DNA of 22,403 nucleotides from SIG454 sp045578465. GTDB lineage: Bacteria; Bacillota; Clostridia; Monoglobales; Monoglobaceae. The notes beneath the pieces were generated by a model. It worked only from the letters and a program-made list of their open reading frames with translations, had not been told where the DNA came from and did no database searches. The stretch is taken from assembly GCA_045578465.1 (NCBI GenBank), contig JAZNKJ010000011.1, forward strand, positions 1 to 22,403, in the 5' to 3' direction. A program made the position numbers and the translations under genes. Positions 13,611 through 20,717 of this stretch are shown in pieces. How positions within the stretch are numbered: the stretch's first letter is position 1; every line of letters starts with the position of its first letter.

Positions 13611-15978
13611 ACTTTTCTATTGCTGTCTTAATTGCGCCTACTCCTGCAAACTTCTGAGCCTCTCCGCCCTTAACAATAACAAGTGTCGGAGCTTGCTTGA
13701 TTCCGAGAGCGTTTGAAAGCTCAACATTTTCATTTGCCATAAGCTTTGTATAAGGATATTCTGCCTTTTCTAAGAGAGAATATGCAATTTTACAGTTAGG
13801 GCAGGTTGGAGATGCAAATAAATAGCTTCCGTCTGCTAATGTTGTGTTATCTGCTTCTGCTGCCGGAGCATCAGCTTTAACTTCTCTTTTAACATTGTCT
13901 AAATTGTAGCAGTCGATTTCATATTCTTTTCTTTCCTTATATTCCTGAGACTTACCAACATTCCAGTTTCTTACGGGACGATAGTAACCTGTGATTCTGC
14001 TGTAAACTTCTGTTTCTTCGCCGCAAGTTGGACATTCGAAATGTTCGCCACTGATGTAGCCGTGTTTTTTACATACAGAATATGTTGGAGACATTGTGTA
14101 GTAAGGAAGCTTGTAGTTTTCTGCAATCTTCTTAACGAGGTTTGCAGCAGCTTTCCAGTCAGGAAGCTTTTCGCCTAAGAATGCGTGGAAAACTGTTCCT
14201 GATGTATAAAGTGTTTGGAGTTCGTCCTGAATATCAAGAGCTGCAAAGATATCGTCTGTGTAGCTAACAGGAAGATGACTGCTGTTTGTGTAGTATGGAG
14301 AATCAGGATCTTCTGATGCTGTGATAATATCAGGGAATTTTGCAACATCGTGTTTTGCAAGTCTGTATGATGTTGATTCAGCAGGAGTTGCTTCTAAGTT
14401 GTAAAGGTCGCCATACTGTTCCTGATAATCAGAAAGTCTTTCTCTCATATGGTTGAGGACTTTCTTTGTCCATTCCTGACACTCTTCATGTGTTAAGTCT
14501 TTCTTAATCCAATTTGCGTTAAGACCAGCTTCGTTCATACCAACAAGACCGATTGTTGAGAAGTGGTTCTCAAATGTTCCAAGGTATCTCTTTGTGTAAG
14601 GATAAAGACCTTCATCTAAAAGTCTTGTAACAACTGTTCTCTTGATTTTGAGTGAACGAGCGGCAATATCCATCATCTTGTCAAGACGGATAAAGAAGTC
14701 TCTTTCATCGGTTGCAAGGTAAGCGAGTCTTGGCATATTGATTGTAACAACGCCGATAGAACCTGTGCTTTCACCGCTACCGAAGAAACCACCTGACTTT
14801 TTGCGGAGTTCTCTTAAATCAAGACGGAGACGACAGCACATACTTCTGACATCGCTTGGCTCCATATCGGAGTTTATATAGTTTGAGAAATATGGTGTGC
14901 CGTATTTTGCTGTCATTTCAAAGAGAAGCTTATTGTTCTCTGTTTCTGACCAGTCAAAATTGCTTGTGATTGAATATGTTGGGATTGGATACTGGAAGCC
15001 TCTGCCGTTAGCATCGCCCTCAATCATAATTTCGATGAATGCCTTGTTAACAAGATCCATTTCAGCCTGACAATCGCCGTAAGTGAAGTCCATTTCCTTT
15101 CCGCCAACGATAGCAGGGAGGTCTTTTAAGTCATTTGGAACTGTCCAGTCAAGAGTGATGTTAGAGAATGGTGCCTGTGTTCCCCATCTTGATGGAGTGT
15201 TAACACCATAAACGAAAGACTGAATAGCCTGTTTAACTTGCTTATATGTTAAGTTATCAACTTTAACGAAAGGTGCGAGATATGTGTCAAATGAGGAGAA
15301 TGCCTGAGCTCCTGCCCATTCGTTCTGCATAATACCGAGGAAGTTTACCATCTGGTTACAAAGAGTTGATAAGTGGCCTGCCGGAGAAGAAGTGATTTTT
15401 CCCGGAACACCGCCAAGACCTTCCTTGATAAGCTGCTTTAAGCTCCAACCAGCGCAGTAGCCTGTGAGCATTGACAAGTCGTGAATGTGGATGTCACAGT
15501 TTCTGTGTGCATCGCTGATTTCTGGGTCGTAAACTTCGGAGAGCCAGTAGTTAGCAGTGATTGCTCCTGAGTTTGATAAAATAAGACCGCCAACTGAATA
15601 TGTAACAGTTGAGTTTTCCTTAACACGCCAGTCAAGAACATTAACATAGTTATTAACTGTTTCTTTGTAGTCAAGGTAAGTATTTTTAAGGTTACGAAGT
15701 TTTTCACGCTGTTTTCTGTAAAGAATGTAAGCCTTTGCAACTCCGTCATAACCGCCCTGAATCAAAACAGACTCAACGCTGTCCTGAATATCTTCCACGG
15801 CTACATAGCCATCTTTGATTTTAGGAAGAAAATCTGCGGTAACTTTAAGCGCTAAGAAGTCGATAATGTTGTCGGTGTACTCAGTGTTTGTTGCTTCGAA
15901 TGCCTTCTTCATAGCGTCTGCGATTTTGCTGATATCAAAATCTGCAATTTTTCCATCTCTTTTAATGATCTGATACAT
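13609..15978 (-). CDS. nrdD: Anaerobic (class III) ribonucleoside-triphosphate reductase with fused C-terminal redoxin domain
   Basis: The 789-residue glycyl-radical enzyme reduces ribonucleoside triphosphates to deoxy forms without oxygen. An ATP-cone (1-95) is followed by the catalytic barrel, with C175 (TGYCAGW) and the C381-C382 pair (SMCCRL) as active-site cysteine candidates. The C-terminal zinc site is C636, H639, C649 and C652 (CKKHG...CPTCG), then the glycyl-radical motif RITGYYRP with G664. Residues 700-712 form an Ala/Asp-rich linker. About 713-789 is an added glutaredoxin/NrdH-like domain with SPTCPNCK (C726, C729) and QAPTLVI, whose Pro fits the cis-proline position. Ordinary NrdD ends soon after the glycyl-radical loop, so this is a fusion. 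The gene lies 16 bases after nrdG, with AGAGGTG as ribosome binding site, and nine bases before trxB. The context suggests thiol rather than formate as the reductant. Confidence 0.96.
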   Translation of the reverse strand: MYQIIKRDGKIADFDISKIADAMKKAFEATNTEYTDNIIDFLALKVTADFLPKIKDGYVAVEDIQDSVESVLIQGGYDGVAKAYILYRKQREKLRNLKNTYLDYKETVNNYVNVLDWRVKENSTVTYSVGGLILSNSGAITANYWLSEVYDPEISDAHRNCDIHIHDLSMLTGYCAGWSLKQLIKEGLGGVPGKITSSPAGHLSTLCNQMVNFLGIMQNEWAGAQAFSSFDTYLAPFVKVDNLTYKQVKQAIQSFVYGVNTPSRWGTQAPFSNITLDWTVPNDLKDLPAIVGGKEMDFTYGDCQAEMDLVNKAFIEIMIEGDANGRGFQYPIPTYSITSNFDWSETENNKLLFEMTAKYGTPYFSNYINSDMEPSDVRSMCCRLRLDLRELRKKSGGFFGSGESTGSIGVVTINMPRLAYLATDERDFFIRLDKMMDIAARSLKIKRTVVTRLLDEGLYPYTKRYLGTFENHFSTIGLVGMNEAGLNANWIKKDLTHEECQEWTKKVLNHMRERLSDYQEQYGDLYNLEATPAESTSYRLAKHDVAKFPDIITASEDPDSPYYTNSSHLPVSYTDDIFAALDIQDELQTLYTSGTVFHAFLGEKLPDWKAAANLVKKIAENYKLPYYTMSPTYSVCKKHGYISGEHFECPTCGEETEVYSRITGYYRPVRNWNVGKSQEYKERKEYEIDCYNLDNVKREVKADAPAAEADNTTLADGSYLFASPTCPNCKIAYSLLEKAEYPYTKLMANENVELSNALGIKQAPTLVIVKGGEAQKFAGVGAIKTAIEK

Positions 15979-15994
15979 AAAAACACCTCTTTAT

Positions 15995-16681
15995 TTAAAA
16001 ATTTCTTATAAAAGACGATTTAGTGTATGGGGAAACGATTTTCAAAAACTCTTCCATTTCCTCATTTGAAAAGGACGATAGTCCTTCGGGATTTAGGATT
16101 TCCCCTGAATCCTTATACTGTTGCAAGTAATATTTTTCTGCACCCTCAATCCACTTCGCAAGAGAAAGTATACTCTCTTTTGTATGGATACCTTTAACAA
16201 CCGTTGTGCGGAATTCATAAGGGATTTTTCCTTCTAAAAGGAAGTCCTTTGACTCTTCGGTTTCTTTTAAGAACTTGTCCACTCCCGCAGCCAGAATGTA
16301 TTCTTCGGGAGAATTTTTTATGTCCATTGCAACATAGTCGAGGAGTCCCGCTGAAACGATTTCTTTAAGACGCTTTGGACTTGACCCGTTTGTGTCAAGC
16401 TTGATTTTATATCCCATATCCTTGATTTCGGAAAGGAAGGCAGGAATGTCGGGATTTAAAAGAGGCTCTCCGCCGGTGATAACCACGCCGTCAAGTAGCC
16501 CCTGCCTTTTTTTCAGAAAGGATAAAATCTCGCTTGGCGAAATTTCTTCATCGCTTTTTTCCACAAGCGATGCGTTATGGCAGAAGGGACACCGAAAATT
16601 GCAGCCTTTCGTAAAGACTATACAAGAGACGACCTCAGGAAAGTCGAGAAGTGTCAGTTTTTGCAAGCCGCCGATACGCAT
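15995..16681 (-). CDS. nrdG: Anaerobic ribonucleotide reductase activating protein (radical SAM)
   Basis: This 228-residue radical-SAM activase uses a 4Fe-4S cluster and S-adenosylmethionine to place the glycyl radical on NrdD. The motif CNFRCPFC gives the three cluster cysteines C27, C31 and C34 (CX3CX2C), and GGEP (70-73) is the SAM-binding motif. The opening RIGGLQKLTLLDFPE resembles the NrdG subfamily found in many anaerobes, which is close to pyruvate formate-lyase activases. Adjacency to nrdD decides the substrate. The open frame extends upstream to 16756, but I chose the ATG at 16681: it has a strong AGGAGG site, the protein family begins here, and an earlier start would lie upstream of the promoter -10 box. 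It is the first gene of the nrdG-nrdD-trxB operon. Confidence 0.95.
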   Translation of the reverse strand: MRIGGLQKLTLLDFPEVVSCIVFTKGCNFRCPFCHNASLVEKSDEEISPSEILSFLKKRQGLLDGVVITGGEPLLNPDIPAFLSEIKDMGYKIKLDTNGSSPKRLKEIVSAGLLDYVAMDIKNSPEEYILAAGVDKFLKETEESKDFLLEGKIPYEFRTTVVKGIHTKESILSLAKWIEGAEKYYLQQYKDSGEILNPEGLSSFSNEEMEEFLKIVSPYTKSSFIRNF

Positions 16682-16687
16682 TTTAAT

Positions 16688-16697
16688 CCCTCCTCCC
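16688..16697 (-). promoter_or_regulatory. Ribosome binding site deciding the nrdG start
   Basis: GGGAGGAGGG on the minus strand, six bases before the ATG at 16681. It supports this start over in-frame upstream codons. Confidence 0.85.
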
Positions 16698-16714
16698 AAA
16701 TGGGGTGTATTATA

Positions 16715-16743
16715 AATATAGCATATGTTGTTGCCATTGTCAA
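16715..16743 (-). promoter_or_regulatory. Sigma-A promoter of the nrdG-nrdD-trxB operon
   Basis: On the minus strand, a consensus -35 TTGACA (16743-16738), a 17-base spacer and -10 TATATT (16720-16715), placed 33 bases before nrdG. Confidence 0.88.
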
Positions 16744-16749
16744 TACCAA

Positions 16750-16767
16750 AACACAATATATTGTGTT
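16750..16767. promoter_or_regulatory. NrdR box (predicted repressor operator)
   Basis: An 18-bp perfect palindrome whose core ACACAATATATTGTGT (16751-16766) matches the published NrdR-box pattern acaCwAtATaTwGtgt at every position. It lies seven bases upstream of the nrdG -35 box, as expected for an operator of the ATP/dATP-sensing repressor NrdR. NrdR boxes usually come in pairs; only a degenerate second candidate is visible at 16718-16733, overlapping the -10. Confidence 0.85.
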
Positions 16768-16783
16768 ATTTTTTTAAAAAATT

Positions 16784-16816
16784 AAAAAGAGGTAATGTAA
16801 AAATTACCTCTTTTTT
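16784..16816 (-). terminator. Rho-independent terminator of the lrp-tatD operon
   Basis: A 13-bp stem AAAAAGAGGTAAT (16784-16796) pairs with 16803-16815 around a six-base loop. On the minus strand it ends in a T tract. It overlaps the tatD stop codon (16815-16817), so transcription ends directly at the gene end, before the nrdG promoter. Confidence 0.88.
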
Positions 16817-17576
16817 ATCCTATATTAAAGAACTTTTTGGCGTTTTTTGTTGTAATATCGGCGATTTCTTCGTAAGATACGCCCTTGATTTCGGCAATTT
16901 TTTCTGCCACACGGAAGACATATCCGCTGTAATTTCTTTTCCCGCGGAAGGGTTCGGGCGCCATATATGGTGCGTCCGTCTCAATTAAAAGACGGTCAAG
17001 GGGGATAACTTTAAGGGCCTCAATTGCCCGTCTTGCGTTTTTAAAGGTTATAACCCCCGTAAAAGAAATCATAAGACCCATATTTAAAATCTCTTTTGCA
17101 GTTTCGGCGCTTCCTGAGAAGCAGTGGAAAACTCCGTTGGAAATTTTGTGGTCCTTTAAGATTTTTATGCACTCTCCTCGGGATTCTCTGTCGTGGATAA
17201 CAACAGGGAGGGAAAGCTCTTTGGAAAGCTCAAGCTGAGGAGGAAGCCACATCTTTTGCTCATCCTCGTCCGTATCCTCGTAGTGATAGTCAAGACCCAC
17301 CTCTCCGATTGCAACAACCTTTTCGTGTTTTGCGAGAGTGCGGAGCGTGTCGATGTCCTCGTTTGTCATTCCCTTTGTTTCGCTTGGGTGAACGCCGACA
17401 GTTGCATAAACAAAATCGTATTTTTCAGCCAGAGCAACGCTCTCCTTTGAGGTTTTAATGCTTGAACCGATATTGTTTATATATGCCACCCCGTTTTTAT
17501 GGGCGTTTATAAGCATAGCGTCACGGTCTTGGTCGAACTGGCTGTCGTCATAGTGGGCATGGGAATCGTAAAGCAT
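16815..17576 (-). CDS. tatD: TatD family metal-dependent deoxyribonuclease/hydrolase
   Basis: The 253-residue TIM-barrel protein belongs to the TatD/YcfH family of metal-dependent hydrolases, some of which act as 3'-5' DNases or D-aminoacyl-tRNA hydrolases. Visible metal ligands are the N-terminal DSHAHYD (H6, H8), E92 in AIGEVGLDYHY, H128 in VIHDRE, H151 in FHCFSG and D201 in ETDAPY. Family signatures VGVHPSE and KRNYSGYV are intact and the length is typical. The ATG overlaps the methyltransferase stop codon (TAATG), so the two are likely coupled. It is the last gene of the leftward Lrp operon. Confidence 0.95.
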   Translation of the reverse strand: MLYDSHAHYDDSQFDQDRDAMLINAHKNGVAYINNIGSSIKTSKESVALAEKYDFVYATVGVHPSETKGMTNEDIDTLRTLAKHEKVVAIGEVGLDYHYEDTDEDEQKMWLPPQLELSKELSLPVVIHDRESRGECIKILKDHKISNGVFHCFSGSAETAKEILNMGLMISFTGVITFKNARRAIEALKVIPLDRLLIETDAPYMAPEPFRGKRNYSGYVFRVAEKIAEIKGVSYEEIADITTKNAKKFFNIG

Positions 17577-18694
17577 TATTTCTCACCCCCGTAAAGAAGA
17601 TTATAAAGGGTTGGGGAGAAGTTAAATTCTTTCATAAGCATCTCCGCTTCCGCCCTTGCTTTATCCCTTGTCGATTGTGGAATGTTGGTTTTTCTTGCTC
17701 TGATTAAAATATTCTTTGGCGAGTGCGCCATATCAACAAACTCCATAAGCTCAGTTTTATACCCTTGGGCAGTTAAAAGATTTCCCCTGATTGCGTCTGT
17801 TGAAAGAGCGGAGAAACGCTCTTTAATAAGACCGTAACGGGAGAAAATTTCAAAGGTTTCAGGTTTAATCTGTGAGTTAAGCTCGTGCTGACAGCAGGGG
17901 ACGGATAAAATTGTGTCGCAATCCCACTTAACTGCGTTATAAAGAGCAAAGTCTGTTGCCGTGTCGCAGGCGTGGAGAGTTATAATCATATCCACTTTTC
18001 CTGTGAATTTAAATGTCCCTATGTCCCCCGTCTCAAACCGGAGTTTTTTGTAACCGTATTTCTCTGCCAGGGCGTTGCAGTTTTTTATAACATCCTCTTT
18101 AAGGTCAAGGCCGATAATTTCTGCATCAATCCCTGAAATATTAACAAGGAAATGATAAAGAATAAAAGTAAGATATGATTTTCCGCAACCAAAATCCAAA
18201 ATCGTCATTTTTTTCTTGTCGCCCAAAACATCTTTGACGATTTCCGTAAAGCGATTTATCTGTTTGTATTTATCATACATAGAGTTTACGATTTTTCCCT
18301 CTTTGGTAAAAATCCCAAGGTCAACAAGGGGAGGAATTGCTTCCTTTAATATATAGTGCTTTTCTCTGTTATGCTTTTCTTCTGTTTTTGCTCCGCCCTT
18401 TTGGGTAAGGAGAGTTGCCTTTCCCTTTTTGGAAACTTTAATGAGAAAATGCTTGTCCTCGGTCCAGAAATCAAACTGTTTATAGTCATTTGCGATTTCA
18501 CTTAGGAAAGATAAAAGCTCGTCACGGGTTAAATTCTCCGTAAAGGCTTGCTTTTGGGTAAATTTTTCAACCTGATAAAGATTTTTTACCTTATTTATAT
18601 TAACTCTCTTAAAAGCAGCAGAAGATAAGGGGTTGCTGACAACCCCTTTTGAAATTTCACTATTAAAAATTTCATTTAAGTAGCTTGTTATCAT
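17576..18694 (-). CDS. Class I SAM-dependent methyltransferase (Methyltransf_32 type)
   Basis: The 372-residue protein has an N-terminal domain of about 155 residues without clear motifs and a C-terminal SAM-dependent methyltransferase domain. The SAM loop is ILDFGCGKSYLTF (165-177), the acidic ribose-binding position is GLDLKE (195-200), and the family marks are TLHACDTATD (239-248) and SVPCCQHEL (264-272). These fit Methyltransf_32 (PF13679), whose members are often annotated only as SAM-dependent methyltransferase; an RNA substrate is suggested for some but I cannot assign one. Its first 23 bases overlap the aminotransferase 3' end in another frame. The ATG at 18694 has GAGGAA nine bases upstream, which supports this start. 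Confidence 0.88.
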   Translation of the reverse strand: MITSYLNEIFNSEISKGVVSNPLSSAAFKRVNINKVKNLYQVEKFTQKQAFTENLTRDELLSFLSEIANDYKQFDFWTEDKHFLIKVSKKGKATLLTQKGGAKTEEKHNREKHYILKEAIPPLVDLGIFTKEGKIVNSMYDKYKQINRFTEIVKDVLGDKKKMTILDFGCGKSYLTFILYHFLVNISGIDAEIIGLDLKEDVIKNCNALAEKYGYKKLRFETGDIGTFKFTGKVDMIITLHACDTATDFALYNAVKWDCDTILSVPCCQHELNSQIKPETFEIFSRYGLIKERFSALSTDAIRGNLLTAQGYKTELMEFVDMAHSPKNILIRARKTNIPQSTRDKARAEAEMLMKEFNFSPTLYNLLYGGEK

Positions 18695-19853
18695 TTAAAA
18701 ATTCCTCGATTCTGTCAAGTGCGCGAGTGATATTTTCAACTGAGTAAGCATAAGAACAACGGATAAAACCTTCTCCGCTTTCCCCGAAAGCATTTCCCGG
18801 AACAACGGCAACCTGCTTTGAATAGAGAAGCTTTTCAACGAACTCCTCAGAGGAAAGGCCTGTTGCTTTAATTGACGGGAAGGCATAGAATGCGCCCTCA
18901 GGCTCAAAACATTCAAGCCCCATATCGTTAAATCTTGAAACGATAAGATTTCTGCGCTTGTTATATTCCTGGCACATATATTCAATATCATTGTCTCCGT
19001 TTTCAAGAGCGGAAACTGCCGCATACTGAGCAGTTGTGGGTGCGGACATAATTGCGTATTGGTGCACCTTTGTCATAGCCTTTATAATGTCAGGATGACC
19101 GCAGGCATAGCCAAGGCGCCAGCCTGTCATAGCGTAAGCTTTTGAAAAACCGCTGACCAAAACAGTTCTCTCTGCCATTCCCTCTAAGGAGGCGATAGAT
19201 ATATGCTTTTTGCCATAGGTAAGCTCTCCGTAAATCTCGTCAGAGATAACCATAAGGTTTGCTTCCTTTATAACAGGAACGAGTGCCTCTAAATCGGCTT
19301 TTTCCATAATCCCACCTGTCGGGTTGCTTGGATAAGGAAGAACCAGAACCTTGGTTTTAGGGGTTATAGCATTTTTAAGCTCCTGGGGAGTGAGCTTGAA
19401 TTTATTCTCAGCTTTTGTCTTAATGGTAACAGGAACACCGCCTGCCAGAGCCGTTATAGGCTTATAACAAACAAAGCTTGGCTCGGGGATTAAAACCTCG
19501 TCCCCCGGATTTAAAACTGTTCGTAAGAAGAGGTCAATTGCCTCACTTCCCCCGACAGTTATGAGGACCTGAGAAAGTCCATCATAGTTAAGATTAAATC
19601 TGCGTTTTAAATAAGATGCAACAGCAATACGAAGCTCTTTAAGACCTGCGTTTGATGTGTAATGAGTCTTTCCTTTTTCAAGAGAATATATACCCTCGTT
19701 GCGAATATGCCACGGGGTAACAAAGTCAGGCTCGCCCACGCCAAGAGAAATAGCATCTTTCATCTCTGCCGCAATGTCGAAAAACTTACGGATTCCTGAT
19801 GGAGGAATAGCAGAAACAGAGCTGTTTATAAAATTTGCGGGGTTAAAACTCAT
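18672..19853 (-). CDS. PLP-dependent class I/II aminotransferase (aspartate aminotransferase family)
   Basis: The 393-residue fold-type I PLP enzyme moves an amino group from an amino acid to a 2-oxo acid. Seen motifs: GVGEPDF (38-44), YPSNPTGG (174-181, N177), SDEIYGE (204-210, D205 and Y208 contacting the cofactor), and SGFSKAYAMTGWRLGY (234-249) with Schiff-base lysine K238. A C-terminal GFIRCSYA provides the carboxylate-binding arginine. The sequence is closest to the aspartate/PatA/aromatic group; the substrate cannot be told from the sequence. The start at 19853 overlaps the Lrp stop (ATGA), indicating coupling, so the regulator in front probably senses a related amino acid. Confidence 0.93.
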   Translation of the reverse strand: MSFNPANFINSSVSAIPPSGIRKFFDIAAEMKDAISLGVGEPDFVTPWHIRNEGIYSLEKGKTHYTSNAGLKELRIAVASYLKRRFNLNYDGLSQVLITVGGSEAIDLFLRTVLNPGDEVLIPEPSFVCYKPITALAGGVPVTIKTKAENKFKLTPQELKNAITPKTKVLVLPYPSNPTGGIMEKADLEALVPVIKEANLMVISDEIYGELTYGKKHISIASLEGMAERTVLVSGFSKAYAMTGWRLGYACGHPDIIKAMTKVHQYAIMSAPTTAQYAAVSALENGDNDIEYMCQEYNKRRNLIVSRFNDMGLECFEPEGAFYAFPSIKATGLSSEEFVEKLLYSKQVAVVPGNAFGESGEGFIRCSYAYSVENITRALDRIEEFLNDNKLLK

Positions 19854-20350
19854 AGGGACATTACCTCCCTGTCATCTTCTTTTTGCGCTGTTAAAATATT
19901 TCCGTCATTTTTATAGCGCTTTAAAACAAAGTGCGTCGCTGTTGAAATAACAGCATCCATTGTTGCAAGATGCTGGGATACGAAAAGGGAAATATCTTTG
20001 AGATTGTCCCCTTCAACAGTTACGCCGAAATCATAGCTTCCGCTCATAAGGTTAAGGGCGGTAACTTCCGGATATTGATAAATTCTCTCTGCAATACGGT
20101 CAAAACCCTGATTTCTCTGAGGAGTAACTTTAAGCTCTATGTAAGCCGTAACACGATTGGTTGAATTGACTTTATCCCAGTTAACGATTGCGCCGTATCC
20201 TAAAATTGTGCCGTCTTTTTCAAGATTATCTATAATCTCCGCGGCGGCGGCCACAGAAATGCCGTGCATGGCGGCAAGCTCTTCCAGAGAGAGTCTGCAA
20301 TTTTCGTGCAGGGAAGAAATAATAGCTTTGTAAAGTTTTTGATTTTCCAT
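19850..20350 (-). CDS. Lrp/AsnC family transcriptional regulator
   Basis: The 166-residue protein has an N-terminal winged helix-turn-helix (about 1-55, with the LSLEELAAMHGISVAAAAEII recognition region) and a C-terminal Lrp ligand-binding (RAM/AsnC_trans_reg) domain (about 70-150, with NLMSGSYDFGVTVEG). Such regulators form octamers and respond to amino acids, often controlling the adjacent gene. The open frame runs up to 20524, but I chose the ATG at 20350: it has GGAGG seven bases upstream, the family starts here, and the upstream frame crosses the promoter. Its stop overlaps the aminotransferase start, so it heads the operon with the aminotransferase, methyltransferase and tatD. AT-rich palindromes downstream of its promoter -10 box could be autoregulatory sites (inferred). 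Confidence 0.92.
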   Translation of the reverse strand: MENQKLYKAIISSLHENCRLSLEELAAMHGISVAAAAEIIDNLEKDGTILGYGAIVNWDKVNSTNRVTAYIELKVTPQRNQGFDRIAERIYQYPEVTALNLMSGSYDFGVTVEGDNLKDISLFVSQHLATMDAVISTATHFVLKRYKNDGNILTAQKEDDREVMSL

Positions 20351-20357
20351 AGCGAAT

Positions 20358-20363
20358 ACCTCC
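20358..20363 (-). promoter_or_regulatory. Ribosome binding site deciding the lrp start
   Basis: GGAGGT on the minus strand, seven bases before the ATG at 20350; it rules out the upstream extension of the frame to 20524. Confidence 0.85.
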
Positions 20364-20396
20364 GTTTTGAGTTTCTTCATTATTATATAATAGTAG

Positions 20397-20425
20397 AGTA
20401 TAGCATAAAAAATAATTAAGGTCAA
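20397..20425 (-). promoter_or_regulatory. Sigma-A promoter of the Lrp-aminotransferase-methyltransferase-tatD operon
   Basis: TTGACC (20425-20420), a 17-base spacer and TATACT (20402-20397) with TGC before the -10 (extended -10). A 12-bp perfect palindrome TATTATATAATA lies between the -10 and the gene at 20381-20392, close to the start point, a possible operator. Confidence 0.82.
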
Positions 20426-20687
20426 TATAAAAAAAGAGCCTGGAAGTATAGAAAAAAACACTGCTTTGTAAAAAATGATAAAAAAACTAGGGATAGTCCC
20501 TGTGGTTTTGTGCAATCGGTACACCCTGTGAGATACGGAGGCGAAAACTCCGAAAAACCGCGTGGTTACGGGCTTTTTTGAGGGTGCTTGGGAAATGGTT
20601 ATACAAATTTACCAAAAAGGGGAGCAAATTTTGTGCATTTGTCCCCTATGCAAAAGTGAGGTTTTATGTTAAAATAATGACAGTAAT
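20426..20687. other. Intergenic region with an unassigned structured element
   Basis: The gap from 20351 to 20687 holds no convincing gene. After the lrp promoter, 20426-20488 is A-rich with no feature seen. From 20489 a run of hairpins follows: AGGGA/TCCCT (20489-20493 with 20497-20501, with a T tract on the minus side), CGGAG/CTCCG (20536-20540 with 20548-20552) and AACC/GGTT (20556-20559 with 20564-20567). The last two are enclosed by CACCCT/AGGGTG (20522-20527 with 20581-20586). A separate 10-bp hairpin with one bulge follows, GGGGA-CAAAT with ATTTGTCCCC (20619-20629 with 20637-20646). It does not match any riboswitch consensus I could recall. A short plus-strand peptide reading YTNLPKRGANFVHL is possible within it, but no ribosome binding site supports it. 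It may be a non-coding RNA, a leader or a dispersed repeat. Confidence 0.45.
20667..20675 (+). promoter_or_regulatory. Extended -10 promoter for the ugpC gene
   Basis: TGTTAAAAT (20667-20675) is an extended -10 element about 43 bases before the start at 20718. The matching -35 position (TATGCA, 20647-20652) is poor, and it lies directly after the 20619-20646 hairpin. Confidence 0.5.
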
Positions 20688-20702
20688 ATGAAAACTATGC
20701 AT

Positions 20703-20708
20703 AGGAGG
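20703..20708 (+). promoter_or_regulatory. Ribosome binding site deciding the ugpC start
   Basis: AGGAGG nine bases before the ATG at 20718. It lies inside the frame opened by the ATG at 20688, which is therefore not the start. Confidence 0.85.
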
Positions 20709-20717
20709 CATTTTAAT

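Noticed and set aside
13270..13716. 148-codon plus-strand open frame
   Set aside because: It is antisense to the trxB-nrdD junction, has no ribosome binding site and no recognisable family; both minus-strand genes are certain.
16682..16756. N-terminal extension of NrdG
   Set aside because: It would run through the -10 and -35 boxes and part of the NrdR box; AGGAGG just upstream of 16681 marks the real start.
20351..20524. N-terminal extension of the Lrp regulator with a hydrophobic stretch
   Set aside because: The frame crosses the promoter at 20397-20425 and a strong ribosome binding site serves the internal ATG at 20350, where the family normally begins.
20556..20586. T-box-like ACCGCG and AGGGTG motifs in the intergenic region
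   Set aside because: In a T-box the AGGGTGG stretch precedes ACCGCG directly; here the order and spacing are wrong, there is no specifier stem, and the downstream gene is a sugar ABC ATPase.
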